A stretch of DNA of 16,751 bases from an uncultured Christensenella sp. GTDB lineage: Bacteria > Bacillota > Clostridia > Christensenellales > UBA3700. The number at the start of each line of letters is the position of its first letter. Positions within the stretch are counted from its first letter, which is position 1. Both the position numbers and the translations under genes were made by a program. The stretch covers positions 1 to 16,751 of the forward strand of contig CAJTVJ010000033.1 of NCBI GenBank assembly GCA_910579785.1, read 5' to 3'. Below are positions 15,873 through 16,751 of the stretch, piece by piece. The notes below the pieces were generated by a model. It was not told the DNA's origin, searched no databases, and saw only the letters and a program-made list of their open reading frames with translations.

Positions 15873-15903
15873 ATTCTACACCGATAAGATTGCTTTTTGC
15901 CAA
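15873..15903 (-). promoter_or_regulatory. Weak candidate promoter of the large lipoprotein
   Basis: On the minus strand TTGGCA (15903-15898) and TAGAAT (15878-15873) are good boxes, but spaced 19 bases apart, longer than usual. The leader would be about 60 bases and include the hairpin at 15824-15848. No better pair was found between 15807 and 16000, which is very AT-rich. Confidence 0.3.
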
Positions 15904-16032
15904 ATCATCTAAAAGTATTTATATAATTCAAATGTTATCACAAAATTTATTTTTATAATATCGTCATTATATAACTCTATCTTATTTGAGATTGTTAATT
16001 TCTTGACAATTTTAAATATAAAGACTTCATAA

Positions 16033-16116
16033 TTTATTTCGACCGTAGCGGAGAAATCTCATCCTTTTTCAACTCGTTGAGACTTCTCCATTTCACTGCG
16101 TTTCAGTCGAAGTGAC
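16033..16116. repeat. Dispersed palindromic repeat, inverted pair 6
   Basis: The plus unit at 16033-16063 has the standard ATTTC/GAAAT stem. The minus unit at 16077-16116 has the ACTTC/GAAGT variant and the enlarged loop also seen at 5407-5446. It lies upstream of the lipoprotein promoter. Confidence 0.8.
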
Positions 16117-16122
16117 TATTTG

Positions 16123-16185
16123 TATCCTATTAACTGTTTGCTTAAATAAAATGCGGAGATTAGTTGTATTTTGCACGTGCGACGA
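16123..16185. repeat. Direct repeat, left copy
   Basis: A stretch running from TATCCTATTA through AAATAAAATGCGGAGATTAG to TGCGACGA. The 47 bases from 16139 to 16185 recur almost unchanged at 16411-16458. It is non-coding and the function is unknown. Each copy follows a palindromic-repeat pair. Confidence 0.8.
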
Positions 16186-16192
16186 TAGAGGA

Positions 16193-16214
16193 AAAGGACG
16201 GCAAGCCGTCCTTT
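16193..16214. terminator. Terminator-like hairpin, possibly bidirectional
   Basis: AAAGGACGG-CAAG-CCGTCCTTT, perfect 9-bp arms with a 4-base loop, flanked by A-run on the left and T-run on the right. In the minus direction it is followed by TTTTCC. It could end transcripts coming from the gene at the right edge, but it lies almost 380 bases beyond that stop. Confidence 0.55.
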
Positions 16215-16216
16215 CT

Positions 16217-16303
16217 GTCACCTCGACCAACGCGGAGAGGTCTAATCTAATTATATTCTAATCTGATGAGATTTCTCCACGCGCTACGCTTGGTCGAAAT
16301 GAC
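16217..16303. repeat. Dispersed palindromic repeat, inverted pair 7
   Basis: The plus unit at 16217-16247 begins GTCACCTCGACCAACGCGG with stem ACCTC/GAGGT. The minus unit at 16265-16303 has the ATTTC/GAAAT stem and an enlarged CG-rich loop. A further heavily decayed pair may lie at about 16326-16381. Confidence 0.8.
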
Positions 16304-16393
16304 ATTAAATATCCTTTTATCCCAACTCTCGCACGACCGCGGAGAGTGGTAGATTTTCGTCCGTGCTAAGGCGAGGTAACCAATTAGATTATT

Positions 16394-16458
16394 TATCCTA
16401 TTACTTTCTTTGCCTAAATAAAATGCGGAGATTAGTTGTATTTTTGTACGTGCGACGA
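16394..16458. repeat. Direct repeat, right copy
   Basis: The second copy of the 16123-16185 sequence, displaced by 271 bases, with one extra base and a few substitutions. It ends where the sequence becomes GC-rich. Confidence 0.8.
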
Positions 16459-16512
16459 CAACCGAGCGGTGAGCGTACTTCCCGTACGTGACCCCGAGGG
16501 CGTTCTAGTCGA

Positions 16513-16539
16513 AGAGCGCACCCCATTGGGGCGCGCTCT
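16513..16539. other. Strong GC-rich hairpin downstream of the right-edge gene
   Basis: AGAGCGCACCCC-ATT-GGGGCGCGCTCT: twelve-position stem with one A/C mismatch and a 3-base loop. It lies 51 bases past the stop of the partial minus-strand gene. There is no T-run after it on either strand, so it may be an mRNA 3' end stabiliser or a factor-dependent stop rather than a classic terminator. Confidence 0.55.
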
Positions 16540-16589
16540 GTTAGTGCAAAAAGACGGCTGATATACGCATTTTGCCTCTCGCCGCTAAT

Positions 16590-16751
16590 TTATTTTCTTA
16601 AAGCGCGTTGCTCTTTAAGAAAATCATTATAGCGCTCTATCTGGTCGATACGCAGATCCACCATATCTTTCGCAGTATCATACGCCTGCTTATCCCCTAC
16701 CGGCAGCTCTGTCTCTTTGATTTTCATCTTTGTGCCGTCACTGCTTGCATT
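16590..16751 (-). CDS. C-terminal fragment of an unidentified protein
   Basis: An open minus-strand frame enters from the right edge and stops with TAA at 16592-16590, giving 53 residues. The tail is strongly charged and helical (QAYDTAKDMVDLRIDQIERY, then NDFLKEQRALRK), suggesting a coiled or amphipathic helix ending in basic residues. The codon choice (CTG, CGT, CGC, CAG) and surroundings are more GC-rich than the neighbours. The fragment shows no recognisable family motif. An in-frame ATG exists within it, but the frame is open to the window edge, so the true start is most likely outside. Confidence 0.65.
   Translation of the reverse strand, partial: NASSDGTKMKIKETELPVGDKQAYDTAKDMVDLRIDQIERYNDFLKEQRALRK

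Noticed and set aside
16449..16560. GC-rich stretch considered as a tRNA or known riboswitch
   Set aside because: No cloverleaf, T-loop motif or known aptamer core could be recognised, only short inverted repeats.

Overview
The window looks like a moderately AT-rich Gram-positive chromosome, most probably an uncultured gut-type Clostridia (Christensenellales-like). This is inferred from the two very large secreted proteins (beta-helix/Ig-like repeats and Flg_new/BspA-type leucine-rich repeats), the DUF2804 protein, strong Shine-Dalgarno sites and canonical sigma-A style promoters. No rRNA or other taxonomic marker is present, so the assignment is tentative.

Layout, left to right. (1) Positions 1-4879, minus strand: the first 1626 codons of a giant surface protein that runs off the left edge. 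It has a signal peptide, a beta-helix, about nine Ig/MBG-like repeats and an acidic Pro/Gly/Ser linker. (2) 4880-5503: its promoter region, with a palindrome over the -35, a 124-bp MITE-like inverted-repeat element and two dispersed inverted-repeat pairs. (3) 5504-7177: uracil-DNA glycosylase (minus) and a PHP-family histidinol-phosphatase-like hydrolase (plus), driven by back-to-back promoters. (4) 7178-7896: a convergent gap with two terminators and at least five copies of the dispersed palindromic repeat. (5) 7897-10317: an AMP-forming acyl-CoA synthetase (minus) and a divergent TetR-type regulator (plus). The shared intergenic region carries two perfect 7-4-7 palindromes, one lying on the synthetase -35 box. 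(6) 10344-11381: a DUF2804 protein (minus), convergent with the regulator across a terminator. (7) 11592-15806: a 1404-residue lipoprotein (minus) with eleven Flg_new-type repeats and four leucine-rich composite modules. (8) 15807-16589: a non-coding, repeat-filled stretch. (9) 16590-16751: the C-terminal 53 codons of an unidentified minus-strand gene.

Two themes stand out. First, a compact, apparently self-contained fatty-acid activation switch: the TetR-like regulator with paired operators controlling the acyl-CoA synthetase. Second, a dispersed palindromic repeat family with many intergenic copies. Its half-units show clean compensatory changes, with all four combinations at two stem positions, arguing that each half-unit folds as its own hairpin. 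The two large cell-surface proteins are likely host- or matrix-facing and are separately transcribed. The remaining genes are housekeeping or of unknown function.
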